Part shown: positions 35,737 to 50,000 of the stretch, one piece after another | Layout of the letters: each line of letters opens with the position of its first letter | Numbering within the stretch: position 1 is the first letter of the stretch | Source: Tomocerus qinae | Lineage: Eukaryota > Arthropoda > Collembola > Entomobryomorpha > Tomoceridae | NCBI GenBank assembly: GCA_020055645.1 | Contig: CM034546.1 | Location: forward strand, 34,038,001 to 34,102,000 | DNA length: 64,000 nt | Direction: 5' to 3' | Notes under the pieces: generated by a model | Told to the model about the DNA's origin: nothing | The model's database searches: none | What the model saw: only the letters and a program-made list of their open reading frames with translations | Position numbers and translations under genes: made by a program

Positions 35737-37093
35737 CAGGGCCGTCCCTAGGTTAAATGCCGCCCAGTGCAAAATAAAAAATGCCGCCCTTAATAAAAAT
35801 TTTATTTCTGGTTAGCAATTTTACTTATGGGTCACATGTAGTAGTAATATAAATTTTAAAATTAATTAAACTTAAAATTAACTATAATGCAATAATGCCA
35901 CCTCTCTCTTTTTCCTAAAAAGGGACACTATTTATTTCTGTTTACAATGGCAACTAAAGAGAAACAAAAAACCACAAAAATGCTGCAACATACATATCGG
36001 CATTTGTAATTAAATTTCCAATAACATCAGCAATTTCTTTTGTGTCCTCCTTCATGTCGTTTGTTGGGCCATTTTCGGATACTGATGGTGTGTTGACCAG
36101 TACCGTATTTAGAAGTCGATTTCGGAGGGGGCAATGATATGATAAGACTATATATATTAGGCATATTCGCGCGAAGCGCTAAAAATTTTGGCTTATTTTG
36201 TCTAAAATGAGTCAAAAATAGCCTAAAAAATCGCGCGAAGCGCGAATTTTTTGGTATTTTGAAAAAAAATTCCATTTTTCTTGGATTTCGGGCGGTGCAT
36301 TTGCCCCCAATGGCCCCCCTCAATACGGCCATGGTATTGACATCTAAAGCAGATTATTTTTGTTCGGAGTTTTCAGGGCTACTTTTTTCATTATCGTCAA
36401 TCTTTGGAACTTTTATCAAAAACTTATCCAACGAATTTTTCAAAGTGCCCAGTAATTCTTCTTCATAGACAATTTATCACAACACCGTTTCTTTAGTGAC
36501 ATTAGAACTACATATAACAGTTTACTTCTAAAAACATTTATATTAAAGACTTAAATGCTCTTGTTCTTTATTTGCCATTTTTAAATTCAAATAATCTAAC
36601 TCAAACTTTTGTTTTTGCGCTCATGTCTGCGCTCACAGTAATCAATCATCACCTTATTTTGGTTTGCTATAACAAATACAAGATCAAGGATTTCTTGCGA
36701 CTAAAATATTTCCAATTCTCAAGTAATTAATCAATAATGAAAACCTTGAGATTAAACAAAACTCGAACACCGTATACGAATTAAAAAAATTTTTGATTTT
36801 ATTTCAATTATTTGCAGCGACCGGTTTCGAAATTCTTCGTCAGGCTGTAAATTAAATTTATGTAGTATAACAACTTTAGATTAATATTTAATATAAAATT
36901 TTTTTACTTCCAATTTTTATAATTTAGTTGTGTTCTTATTTAGATTATAATATTCTATTTCTATCCAATATTTTAACTTTTTTAATTTCAATAAAGGGCC
37001 AAATTATATAGTCTACACCGAAAATTTTGCCGCCCTCTAAAATTTGCCGCCCAGTGCGGGTGCACGGGTGGCACATGCCTCGGGACGGCCCTG
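35737..37093. mobile_element. hAT element A, copy 10 (array edge)
   Basis: Complete A, with GACTCAGT on both sides; the right one continues into unique DNA (GCTCAACAGAAGG). This identifies GACTCAGT as a true second A insertion site. Confidence 0.92.
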
Positions 37094-37670
37094 GACTCAG
37101 TGCTCAACAGAAGGGGCTGCAGAAAGATCATTAATGAAAAATATATTAGCAAATAACAAAATAAATACCGCGAGGGGCGACCTCGATGTCACTTATAAAA
37201 CGTAATATTTCCCATTCCCCTCCTTTACACCTATTTACACCTAGGTTACCCGGCTAAACTCATTCCCAACCTGTCGCAGTATTTAGAAAATACGCTGGTT
37301 GGAAAGAGTTTAGCATTTTACTTTACTTCTTCTGGAGCCAAAAATACCCTGTGTAACAGTCAAATTGATAAAGAACATGCGAAAGCATCCTTTCGCTCAT
37401 CCCTTGCTAAGATAGGATTCCGTCCTTTGCTTTCGACGAAATCGGTAATCAGAATCTCTCCTTTCCTTTCAGAAGTGCGGAGTTGAGAGACCCCTCTTAA
37501 AAATTGAGAGATCTTCTAAGTTTTTGGCCGCTAATTTCAAACAAGGACTTTGAGGGTACGAAATATAATACTGCTTTTCTTATCCTTATAAATAATAACC
37601 AAATAATAGCATTAGTTTTGCATTGCATCAGTAAACTATAAGCACTCCATAAAATTTCAAAATCCGAAAA
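37094..37670. other. Unique spacer with a hairpin, no gene seen
   Basis: Contains an inverted repeat (37,253-37,271 GCTAAACTCATTCCCAACC and 37,297-37,314 GGTTGGAAAGAGTTTAGC; 16 of 18 pairs), which could be a small foldback element. Otherwise no features. Confidence 0.6.
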
Positions 37671-38580
37671 ATGGAAGATTCGGAGATTGGTGCTCTAAAA
37701 CCATTGACCAGATCTGCCCCATTGAGTGAAATTGAAAAATCCCTCTTATGCAACTAGTTTCAAAATACAAAGAAATCGCAGAAAGTAAGCAAACAAATGC
37801 AGATTTGGCTTCTAGGAAGCAGTTGGCCTGGACTAAAATTCAAAATAAACTTTCCTCACAACTGAATACCACTTTTCGGACCAGCGCACAACTAAAAAAT
37901 CATGGGACAATATGAAAAGAACAGCACACAAGGTAGTATTTAAAACACATTACAATCTACAGATGTTAGTAAGTTAATACAAATCAAAAAGTGACAAATA
38001 ATAATTGATTTAAATATCCAATGTTTATATTTTATTAGATTTCCAACAACAACAGGAAAAGGCATCAAACTGGCGGGGGGCTGGCCCCAGATGATGTGTC
38101 AATGACTTCAGAAAAAGGTATGGCAATAGCACCAGCTCAAGTCACATTCAAGCCATTGAAATTAATGAATATGATTGCGACGGATCTTATTATGTGACCA
38201 GACTGCCTAAGGCTAAATCAAACAGCCCTTAACTTCAATAATAAAATGCCTACTACAAAAGTATATTTTTTCTATTTCTATTTCAACCATGTTTCACTTT
38301 GTAGCAAATGAAGTTGTTCTGAGTAATGAACAACATATCACTGAAGGCAAGGAAATTTGTCATGCAACAAATTAAATGCAGGACAGTTTAATGGACCCTA
38401 TTTCTTGTGAAACTATTAAAAGCGATTACGAAGATAGCAACATCAAATCAACTTTGCTAATAGATACGGAAGTCTGTTCAAAATCTACCCCTGGGACTTA
38501 AAGGCCGTGGTCTCTTCATCAAAGCAAGATTGATTACCGTCAATTCGATTTATCAGTGTATGATTCTTCAGAAACTTAAA
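37671..38580 (+). pseudogene. Myb/SANT-like DNA-binding protein pseudogene
   Basis: ATG at 37,671 opens MEDSEIGALKPLTRSAPLSE; a one-base deletion after EKSLL is followed by LVSKYKEIAESKQTNADLAS, RKQLAWTKIQNKLSSQLN and a TSAQLK...WDNMKRTAHK helix with a second frameshift. This matches the Myb_DNA-bind_5/zeste-like trihelix pattern. Exon 1 ends at 37,932; exon 2 (38,039-38,117) adds NRKRHQTGGGLAPDDVSMTS, the TGGG linker typical of this group; exon 3 starts at 38,305 in the correct phase and meets TAA at 38,373, after which another frame continues to about 38,580. Such genes are common in Harbinger transposons and as domesticated regulators; this copy is broken. Confidence 0.75.
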
Positions 38581-39017
38581 ATATGCACACTGTAACAATC
38601 AAAAGGACAGAAAAGTCTACAGGATTTTTAAGTACAACTACACATTTTATATTTCGAAGTGTCGGAGAGGTTTAACGGATGATATTTAGAATTAAATATA
38701 TTTAAATACAAATGTCTTTATTAAATTCATTGTTATTAATATAAACCGTCTATATTCGCTATCACTTAATCAATACTCACGGTACGTAGTCAGTCGTTAA
38801 AGTCGTTAGTAGTCGCTAAACTCTGAGGTTAGTTTCCATTATAACCTATCTATTGACATAAAGTATATTTTAGTTTAACATTATGAAATATGCATAAACC
38901 TCAAAACTAAAATAAAATCAAAATCCGGAAAATCCTAATTTCGCAATCACATAATCTATACTCTTGGTACTTAGTCTATAATTCGTTGGCGCTTCTTCAA
39001 ATCCCAGGGGTAGCAGT

Positions 39018-39250
39018 CAAAGGTACTCTCTTCCCGTAATATTTCAAATAAAAATTAACTTTTTTCATTCTTGGGAATAAAATCGCCATTTTATTCCCAA
39101 CATTCGTATCTCAGTATGGGACCCCGAAATTGGGGACCATAGTTACGGTAGTGTAACGTAACGCACTGCGGTTATCGAGGTAAAAAGTGAAGTTTTATTT
39201 GAAATATTATGGCAAAAGGCTACCTGGTTAGGTTATGTTATATTTGCCTT
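39018..39250. mobile_element. MITE in the satellite edge
   Basis: Interrupts a monomer exactly at GGGTAGCAGT, which is present on both sides (9-10-bp duplication). The inner arms match as inverted repeats around TAATATTTCAAATAAAA. It also holds a small palindrome (GGGAATAAAATCGCCATTTTATTCCC). The 9-10-bp duplication suggests a Mutator-like element, but the ends are imperfect. Confidence 0.7.
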
Positions 39251-40983
39251 GGGTAGCAGTATTCCAACTTATCTTTCGAATTGAAGATTATTGTGGTTTG
39301 ATATTTTGAAATATGCATTAATATGAAAATGAACAGAAAATCAAAATCGTGGAAAATCTCATTAACCCTATGCGAATATTTAAACTCTTTGTACGCAGTT
39401 GATTTTTGCTTCTATAAATTCTTGTTGTGATTTTCATTCCAACTTCTGTATCGACTCGAAGGTCATCGTGGTTTTACATTATGAAATATGCATAAACCTT
39501 AAAATTAAAATAAAATCAAAGTCCGGAAAATCCTAATTTCGAAATCACATAATCTATACTCTTGGTGCTTAGTCTATAGTTCGTTGGCGCTTCTTCAAAT
39601 CCCAGGAGCAGCAGTATTCCAACTTATCTGTCGAATTGAAAAATATTGTAGTTTGATATTTTCAAATATGCATTAATATGACAATAAACAGAGAATCAAA
39701 ATCGTGGAAAATCTCGTTAACCCTACCCGAATATTTAAACTCTTTGTACTCAGTTGGTTTTTGCTTCATTAAATTCTAAGATTAGATTTCATTCCGACTT
39801 CTCTATCGACTGGAAGGTTATCGTGGTTTTACATTATGAAATATGCATAAACCTTAAAATTAAAATAAAATCAAAATCCGGAAAATCCTAATTTCGCAAT
39901 CACATAATCTATACTCTTGGTACTTAGTCTATAGTTCGTTGGCGCTTCTTCAAATCCCATGGTAGAGGTATTCCAACTTATCTGTTGAATTGAAGATTAT
40001 TGTGGTTTGATATATTGAAATACGGCCGAATATCAAAATGAACAGAAAATAAAATTGTGGAAAATTTCATAAACTCTACCCCAATATTTATACTCTTTGT
40101 ACGCAGTTGGCTTTCGTTACTTAAAATTATAATTGTTGTTTTCATTCCAACTTCTCTATCGACTCGAAGGTCATCGTGGTTTTACATTATGAAACATGCA
40201 TGAACGTCAAAATTAAAATAAAATCAAAGTCCGGAAAACCCTAATTTCGCAATCACATAATCTATACTCTTGGTACTTAGTCTATAGTTCGTTGGCGCTT
40301 ATTCAAATCCCAGGGGTAGCAGTATTCCAACTTATCTGTCGAATTGAAGATTATTGTGGTTTGATATTTTGATATACAAATGAATATCAAAATGAACAGG
40401 AAATAAAATTGTGGAAATCTCATTAACCCTATGCGAATATTTAAACTCTTTGTACGCAGTTGGTTTTTGCTTCATTAAATTCTAAGGTTAGTTTTCATTC
40501 CAACTTCTTTATCGACTGGAAGGTAATCGTGGTTTTACATTATGAAATATGCATAAACCTTAAAATTAAAATAAAATCAAAGTCCGGAAAATCCTAATTT
40601 CGCAATCACATAATCTATACTCTTGGTACTTAGTCTATATTTCGTTGGCGCTTCTTCAAATGCAAATGGTAGCAGTATTCCAACTTATCTGTCGAATTGA
40701 AGATTATTGTGGTTTGATATTTTGATGTACGAATGAATATCAAAATGAACAGGAAATAAAATTGTGGAAAGTCTCATTAACCCTACCCAAATATTTATAC
40801 TGTTTGTACGCAGTTGGTTTTTGTTTCTTTAAATTCTAATTGTAGTTTTCATTCCAACTTCTCGATCGACTGGAAGTTTATCGTGGTTTTACATTATGAA
40901 ATATGCATAAACCTCAAAATTAAAATAAAATCAAAGTCCGGAAAATCCTAATTTCGCAATCACATAATCTATACTATTGGTAC

Positions 40984-43900
40984 TTAGTCTATAGTTCGTT
41001 GGCGCTTCTTCAAATCCAAGAGGTAGCAGTATTCCAACTTATCTGTCGAATTGAAAATTATTGTAGTTTGATATTTTGAAATATGCATTAATATGACAAT
41101 AAACAGAGAATCAAAATCGTGGAAAATCTCGTTAACCCTACCCGAATATTTGAATTCTTTGTAAGCGGTTGGTTTTTGCTTCATTAAATTCTAAGGTTAG
41201 TTTTCATTCCAACTTCTCGATCGACTGGAAGTTTATCGTGGTTTTACATTATGAAATATGCATAAACCTTAAAATTAAAATAAAATCAAAGTCCGGAAAA
41301 TCCTAATTTCGCAATCACATAATCTATACTCTTGGTACTTAGTCTATATTTCGTTGGCGCTTCTTCAAATGCAAGGGGTAGCAGTATTCCAACTTATCTG
41401 TCGAATTGAAGATTATTGTGGTTTGATATTTTGATGTACGAATGAATATCAAAATGAACAGGAAATAAAATTGTGGAAAGTCTCATTAACCCTACCCAAA
41501 TATTTATACTGTTTGTACGCAGTTGGTTTTTGTTTCTTTAAATTCTAATTGTAGTTTTCATTCCAACTTCTCGATCGACTGGAAGTTTATCGTGGTTTTA
41601 CATTATGAAATATGCATAAACCTCAAAATTAAAATAAAATCAAAGTCCGGAAAATCCTAATTTCGCAATCACATAATCTATACTCTTGGTACTTAGTCTA
41701 TAGTTCGTTGGCGCTTCATCAAATCCCAGAGGTAGCAGTATTCCAACTTATCTGTTGAATTGAAAATTATTGTAGTTTGATATTTTGAAATACGAATGAA
41801 TATCAAAATGAACAGAAAATCAAATTGCGGAAAATTTCATTAACTCTATCCCAATATTTAAACTCTTTGTACGCAGTTGGTTTTTGTTGCTTAAAATTAG
41901 AATTGTTGTTTTCATTCCATCTTCTCTATCGACTCGAATGTCATCGTGGTTTTACATTATGAAATATGCATAAACCTCAAAATTAAAAGAAAATCAAAGT
42001 CCGGAAAATCCTAATTTCGCAATCACATAATCTATACTCTTGGTACTTAGTCCATAGTTCGTTGGCGCTTCTTCAAATCCCAGGGGTAGCAGTATTCCAA
42101 CTTATCCGTCGAATTGAAGATTATTGTGGTTTGATATTTTGATGTACGAATGAATATCAAAATGAACAGGAAATAAAATTGTGGAAAGTCTCATTAACCC
42201 TACCCAAATATTTAAACTCTTTGTACGCAGTTGGTTTTTGCTTCATTAAATTCTAAGGTTAGTTTTCATTCCAACTTCTCTATCGACCGGAAGGTTATCG
42301 TGGTTTTACATTATGAAATATGCATAAACCTTAAAATTAAAATAAAATCAAAATCCGGAAAATCCAAATTCCGCAATCACATAATCTATACTCTTGGTAC
42401 TGAGTGTATAGTTCGTTGGCGCTTCTTCAAATGCAAGGGGTAGCAGTATTCCAACTTATCTGTCGAATTGAAGATTATTGTGGTTTGATATTTTGATGTA
42501 CGAATGAATATCAAAATGAACAGGAAATAAAATTGTGGAAAGTCTCATTAACCCTACCCAAATATTTATACTGTTTGTACGCAGTTGGTTTTTGTTTCTT
42601 TAAATTCTAATTGTAGTTTTCATTCCAACTTCTCGATCGACTGGAAGTTTATCGTGGTTTTACATTATGAAATATGCATAAACCTCAAAATTAAAATAAA
42701 ATCAAAGTCCGGAAAATCCTAATTTCGCAATCACATAATCTATACTCTTGGTACTTAGTCTATAGTTCGTTGGCGCTTCTTCAAATCCCAGAGGTAGCAG
42801 TATTCCAACTTATCTGTCGAATTGAAAATTATTGTAGTTTGATATTTTGAAATATGCATTAATATGACAATAAACAGAGAATCAAAATCGTGGAAAATCT
42901 CGTTAACCCTACCCGAATATTTGAATTCTTTGTAAGCGGTTGGTTTTTGCTTCAATAAATTCTAAGGTTAGTTTTCATTCCAACTTCTCGATCGACTGGA
43001 AGTTTATCGTGGTTTTACATTATGAAATATGCATAAACCTTAAAATTAAAATAAAATCAAAGTCCGGAAAATCCTAATTTCGCAATCACATAATCTATAC
43101 TCTTGGTACTTAGTCTATATTTCGTTGGCGCTTCTTCAAATGCAAGGGGTAGCAGTATTCCAACTTATCTGTCGAATTGAAGATTATTGTGGTTTGATAT
43201 TTTGATGTACGAATGAATATCAAAATGAACAGGAAATAAAATTGTGGAAATTCTCATTAACCCTACCCAAATATTTATACTGTTTGTACGCAGTTGGTTT
43301 TTGTTTCTTTAAATTCTAATTGTAGTTTTCATTCCAACTTCTCGATCGACTGGAAGTTTATCGTGGTTTTACATTATGAAATATGCATAAACCTCAAAAT
43401 TAAAATAAAATCAAAATCTGGAAAATTTTAATTTCGCAATCACATAATCTATACTTTTGGTACTTAGTCTATAGTTCGTTGGCGCTTCTTCAAATCCCAA
43501 GGGTAGCAGTATTTCAACTTATCTGTTGAATTCAAGATTATTGTGCTTTGATATTTTGAAATACGAATGAATATCAAAATGAACAGAAAATCAAATTGCG
43601 GAAAATTTCATTAAATCTATCCCAATATTTAAACTCTTTGTACGCAGTTGGTTTTTGTTGCTTAAAATTAGAATTGTTGTTTTCATTCCATCTTCTCTAT
43701 CGACTCGAATGTCATCGTGGTTTTACATTATGAAATATGCATAAACCTCAAAATTTAAATAAAATCAAAGTCCGAAAAATCCTAATTTCGCAATCACATA
43801 ATCTATACTCTTGGTACTTAGTCCATAGTTCGTTGGCGCTTCTTCAAATCCCAGGGGTAGCAGTATTCCAACTTATCCGTCGAATTGAAGATTATTGTGG

Positions 43901-44001
43901 TTTCATATTTTCAAATACGAATCAATATCAAAATGGACAGGAAATAAAATTGTGGAAAGTCTCATTAACCCTACCCAAATATTTAAACTCTTTGTACGCA
44001 G
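40984..44001. repeat. Satellite higher-order structure, 5-monomer (about 1,771 bp) register, left part
   Basis: Equivalent variant positions recur at 1,771-bp steps (40,984 and 42,755; 42,231 and 44,002), including the shared variants GATGTACGAATG and TTCTCGATCGACTGGAAGTT. Confidence 0.65.
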
Positions 44002-47000
44002 TTGGTTTTTGCTTCATTAAATTCTAAGGTTAGTTTTCATTCCAACTTCTCTATCGACCGGAAGGTTATCGTGGTTTTACATTATGAAATATGCATAAAC
44101 CTTAAAATTAAAATAAAATCAAAATCCGGAAAATCCAAATTCCGCAATCACATAATCTATACTCTTGGTACTGAGTGTATAGTTCGTTGGCGCTTCTTCA
44201 AATCCCAGGGGTAGCAGTATTCTAACTTATCTGTCGAATTGAAGATTATTGTGGTTTGATATTTTAAAATACGAATGAATATCAAAATAAACAGGAAATA
44301 AAATTGTTGAAAGTCTCATTAACCCTACCCAAGTATTTATACACGTTGTACGCCGATGGTTTTTCTTTTTTTAAATTCCAATTGTAGTTTTCATTCCAAC
44401 TTCTCCATCGACTGGAAGGTTATCGTGGTTTTATATTATGAAATATGCATAAACCTTAAGATAAAAATAAAATCAAAATCTGGAAAATTTTAGTTCCGCA
44501 ATCACATAATCTATACTATTGGTACTTAGTCTATAGTTCGTTGGCGCTTCTTCAAATCCCAGGGGCAGCAGTATTCCAACTTATCTGTTGAATTGAAGAT
44601 TATTGTGGTTTTATATTTTCAAATACGAATGAATATCAAAATGAACAGGAAATAAAATTGTGGAAAGTCTCATTAACCCTATGCAAATATTTAAACTCTT
44701 TGTACGCAGTTGGTTTTTGCTTCATTAAATTCTAAGGTTAGTTTTCATTCCAACTTCTTTATCGACTGGAGGGTAATCGTGGTTTTACATTATGAAATAC
44801 GCATAAACCTCAAAATTAAAATAAAATCAAAGTCCGGAAATTCCTAATTTCGCAATCACATAATCTATACTCTGGATACTTAGTCCATAGTTCGTTGGCG
44901 CTTCTTCAAATCCCAGAATAGCAGTATTCCAACTTATCTGTCGAATTGAAGATTATTGTGGTTTGATATTTTCAAATACGAATGAATATCAAAATGAACA
45001 GGAAATAAAATTGTTGAAAGTCTCATTAACCGTACCCAAGTATTTATACACTTTGTACGCAGTTGGTTTTTGCTTCATTAAATTCTAAGGTTAGTTTTCA
45101 TTCCAACTTCTCTATCGACTGGAAGGTTATCGTGGTTTTACATTATAAAAAATGCCTGAACGTCAAAATTAAAATAAAATCAAAGTCCGGAAAATCCTAA
45201 TTTCGCAATCACATAATCTATACTCTTGGTACTTAGTCTATAGTTCGTTTGCGCTTCTTCAAATCCCAGGGATAGCAGTATTCCAACTTATCTGTCGAAT
45301 TGAAGATTATTGTGGTTTCATATTTTCAAATACGAATGAATATCAAAATGAACAGGAAATAAAATTGTGGAAAATCTCATTAACCCTATGCGAATATTTA
45401 AACTCTTTGTACGCAGTTGGTTTTTGCTTCATTAAATTCTAAGGTTTGTTTTCATTCCAACTTCTCTATCGACTGGAAGGTTATCGTGGTTTTACATTAT
45501 GAAATATGCATAAACCTTAAAATTAAAATAAAATCAAAATCCGGAAAATCCAAATTCCGCAATCACATAATCTATACTCTTGGTACTGAGTGTATAGTTC
45601 GTTGGCGCTTCTTCAAATCCCAGGGGTAGCAGTATTCCAACTTATCTGTCGAATTGAAGATTATTGTGGTTTGATATTTTCAAATACGAATGAATATCAA
45701 AATGAACAGGAAATAAAATTGTGGAAAGTCTCATTAACCCTATGCAAATATTTAAACTCTTTGTACGCAGTTGGTTTTTTGTTTCTTTAAATTCTAATTG
45801 TAGTTTTCATTCCAACTTCTCGATCGACTGGAAGTTTATCGTGGTTCTATATTATGAAATATGCATAAACCTCAAAATTTAAATAAAATCAAAGTCCGAA
45901 AAACCCTAATTTCGCAATCACATAATCTATACTCTTGGTACTTAGTCCATAGTTCGTTGGCGCTTCTTCAAATCCCAGGGTAGCAGTATTCCAACTTATC
46001 TGTCGAATTGAAGATTATTGTGGTTTGATATTTTCAAATACGAATGAATATCAAAATGAACAGGAAATAATATTGTTGAAAGTCTCATTAACACTACCCA
46101 AGTATTTATACACTTTGTACGCCGTTGGTTTTTGTTACTTAAAATTATAATTTTTGTTTTCATTCCAACTTTTCTATCGACTCGAAGGTCATCGTGGCTT
46201 TACCTTATGAAATTTGCCTGAACGTCAAAATTAAAATAAAATCAAAGTCCGGAAAATCCTAATTTCGCAATCACATAATCTATACTCTTGGTACTTAGTC
46301 TATAGTTCGTTGGCGCTTCTTCAAATCCCAGGGGTAGCAGTATTCCAACTTATCTGTCGAATTGAAGATTATTGTGGTTTCATATTTTCAAATACGAATG
46401 AATATCAAAATGAACAGGAAATAAAATTGTGGAAAATCTCATTAACCCTATGCGAATATTTAAACTCTTTGTACGCAGTTGGTTTTTGCTTCATTAAATT
46501 CTAAGGTTTGTTTTCATTCCAACTTCTCTATCGACTGGAAGGTTATCGTGGTTTTACATTATGAAATATGCATAAACCTTAAAATTAAAATAAAATCCGG
46601 AAAATCCAAATTCCGCAATCACATAATCTATACTCTTGGTACTTAGTCTATCGTTCGTTGGCGCTTCTTCAAATCCCAGGGGTTGCAGTATTCCAACTTA
46701 ACTGTCGAATTGAAAATTATTGTGGTTTGATATTTTGAAATATGCATTAATATGAAAATAAACAGAAAAGACAAATCGTGGAAAATCTCGTTAACCCTAC
46801 CCGAATATTTAAACTCTTTGTACGCAGTTGGTTTTTGCTTCATTAAATTCTAAGGTTAGTTTTCATTCCAACTTCTTTATCGACTGGAAGGTAATCGTGG
46901 TTTTACATTATGAAATACGCATAAACCTCAAAATTAAAATAAAATCAAAGTCCGGAAATTCCTAATTTCGCAATCACATAATCTATACTCTTGGTACTTA

Positions 47001-50000
47001 GTCTATAGTTCGTTGGCGCTTCTTCAAATCCCAGGGGTAGCAGTATGCCAACTTATCTGCCGAATTCAAGATTATTGTGCTTTGATATTTTGAAATACGA
47101 ATGAATATCAAAATGAACAGAAAATAAAATTGTGGAAAATTTCATTAACTCTATCCCAATATTTAAACTCTTTGTACGCAGTTGGTTTTTGCTTCATTAA
47201 ATTCTAAGGTTAGTTTTCATTCCAACTTCTCTATCGACCGGAAGGTTATCGTGGTTTTACATTATGAAATATGCATAAACCTTAAAATTAAAATAAAATC
47301 AAAATCCGGAAAATCCAAATTCCGCAATCACATAATCTATACTCTTGGTACTGAGTGTATAGTTCGTTGGCGCTTCTTCAAATCCCAGGGGTAGCAGTAT
47401 TCTAACTTATCTGTCGAATTGAAGATTATTGTGGTTTGATATTTTAAAATACGAATGAATATCAAAATAAACAGGAAATAAAATTGTTGAAAGTCTCATT
47501 AACCCTACCCAAGTATTTATACACGTTGTACGCCGATGGTTTTTCTTTTTTTAAATTCCAATTGTAGTTTTCATTCCAACTTCTCCATCGACTGGAAGGT
47601 TATCGTGGTTTTATATTATGAAATATGCATAAACCTTAAGATAAAAATAAAATCAAAATCTGGAAAATTTTAGTTCCGCAATCACATAATCTATACTATT
47701 GGTACTTAGTCTATAGTTCGTTGGCGCTTCTTCAAATCCCAGGGGCAGCAGTATTCCAACTTATCTGTTGAATTGAAGATTATTGTGGTTTTATATTTTC
47801 AAATACGAATGAATATCAAAATGAACAGGAAATAAAATTGTGGAAAGTCTCATTAACCCTATGCAAATATTTAAACTCTTTGTACGCAGTTGGTTTTTGC
47901 TTCATTAAATTCTAAGGTTAGTTTTCATTCCAACTTCTTTATCGACTGGAGGGTAATCGTGGTTTTACATTATGAAATACGCATAAACCTCAAAATTAAA
48001 ATAAAATCAAAGTCCGGAAATTCCTAATTTCGCAATCACATAATCTATACTCTGGATACTTAGTCCATAGTTCGTTGGCGCTTCTTCAAATCCCAGGGGT
48101 AGCAGTATTCCAACTTATCTGTCGAATTGAAGATTATTGTGGTTTGATATTTTCAAATACGAATGAATATCAAAATGAACAGGAAATAAAATTGTTGAAA
48201 GTCTCATTAACCGTACCCAAGTATTTATACACTTTGTACGCAGTTGGTTTTTGCTTCATTAAATTCTAAGGTTAGTTTTCATTCCAACTTCTCTATCGAC
48301 TGGAAGGTTATCGTGGTTTTACATTATAAAAAATGCCTGAACGTCAAAATTAAAATAAAATCAAAGTCCGGAAAATCCTAATTTCGCAATCACATAATCT
48401 ATACTCTTGGTACTTAGTCTATAGTTCGTTTGCGCTTCTTCAAATCCCAGGGATAGCAGTATTCCAACTTATCTGTCGAATTGAAGATTATTGTGGTTTC
48501 ATATTTTCAAATACGAATGAATATCAAAATGAACAGGAAATAAAATTGTGGAAAATCTCATTAACCCTATGCGAATATTTAAACTCTTTGTACGCAGTTG
48601 GTTTTTGCTTCATTAAATTCTAAGGTTTGTTTTCATTCCAACTTCTCTATCGACTGGAAGGTTATCGTGGTTTTACATTATGAAATATGCATAAACCTTA
48701 AAATTAAAATAAAATCAAAATCCGGAAAATCCAAATTCCGCAATCACATAATCTATACTCTTGGTACTGAGTGTATAGTTCGTTGGCGCTTCTTCAAATC
48801 CCAGGGGTAGCAGTATTCCAACTTATCTGTCGAATTGAAGATTATTGTGGTTTGATATTTTCAAATACGAATGAATATCAAAATGAACAGGAAATAAAAT
48901 TGTGGAAAGTCTCATTAACCCTATGCAAATATTTAAACTCTTTGTACGCAGTTGGTTTTTGTTTCTTTAAATTCTAATTGTAGTTTTCATTCCAACTTCT
49001 CTATCGACCGGAAGGTTATCGTGGTTTTACATTATGAAATATGCATAAACCTTAAAATTAAAATAAAATCAAAATCCGGAAAATCCAAATTCCGCAATCA
49101 CATAATCTATACTCTTGGTACTGAGTGTATAGTTCGTTGGCGCTTCTTCAAATCCCAGGGGTAGCAGTATTCTAACTTATCTGTCGAATTGAAGATTATT
49201 GTGGTTTGATATTTTAAAATACGAATGAATATCAAAATAAACAGGAAATAAAATTGTTGAAAGTCTCATTAACCCTACCCAAGTATTTATACACGTTGTA
49301 CGCCGATGGTTTTTCTTTTTTTAAATTCCAATTGTAGTTTTCATTCCAACTTCTCCATCGACTGGAAGGTTATCGTGGTTTTATATTATGAAATATGCAT
49401 AAACCTTAAGATAAAAATAAAATCAAAATCTGGAAAATTTTAGTTCCGCAATCACATAATCTATACTATTGGTACTTAGTCTATAGTTCGTTGGCGCTTC
49501 TTCAAATCCCAGGGGCAGCAGTATTCCAACTTATCTGTTGAATTGAAGATTATTGTGGTTTTATATTTTCAAATACGAATGAATATCAAAATGAACAGGA
49601 AATAAAATTGTGGAAAGTCTCATTAACCCTATGCAAATATTTAAACTCTTTGTACGCAGTTGGTTTTTGCTTCATTAAATTCTAAGGTTAGTTTTCATTC
49701 CAACTTCTTTATCGACTGGAGGGTAATCGTGGTTTTACATTATGAAATACGCATAAACCTCAAAATTAAAATAAAATCAAAGTCCGGAAATTCCTAATTT
49801 CGCAATCACATAATCTATACTCTGGATACTTAGTCCATAGTTCGTTGGCGCTTCTTCAAATCCCAGGGGTAGCAGTATTCCAACTTATCTGTCGAATTGA
49901 AGATTATTGTGGTTTGATATTTTCAAATACGAATGAATATCAAAATGAACAGGAAATAAAATTGTTGAAAGTCTCATTAACCGTACCCAAGTATTTATAC

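Larger units (their letters stand above)
21167..37093. repeat. Tandem array of two interleaved hAT elements (A and B)
   Basis: Order: A1, B1, A2' (partial), A3, B2, A4' (partial), A5, B3, A6, B4, A7, B5, A8' (partial), A9, B6, A10. Every full A is followed by the same spacer starting CTAAAATGCTTTGAGG, then GACTCAGT, B, GACTCAGT and the next A. A-start spacings are 2,596, 2,595, 2,276, 2,259, 2,580 and 2,264 bp; the longer ones contain a 320-bp partial A. The first A has CTAAAATG on both sides and the last is followed by GACTCAGTGCTCAAC, so both outer insertion sites are preserved. Copies differ by only a few bases or indels. No intact transposase frame exists in either element. Confidence 0.95.

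Noticed and set aside
21457..36468. Repeated 67-106-codon frames in the A elements on both strands
   Set aside because: They span the nested element and element ends, contain no hAT transposase or zinc-finger motif, and vary in frame between copies through homopolymer indels.
21167..37093. CRISPR-like repeat-spacer organisation
   Set aside because: Units are kilobases long with transposon ends and target duplications in a eukaryotic genome.
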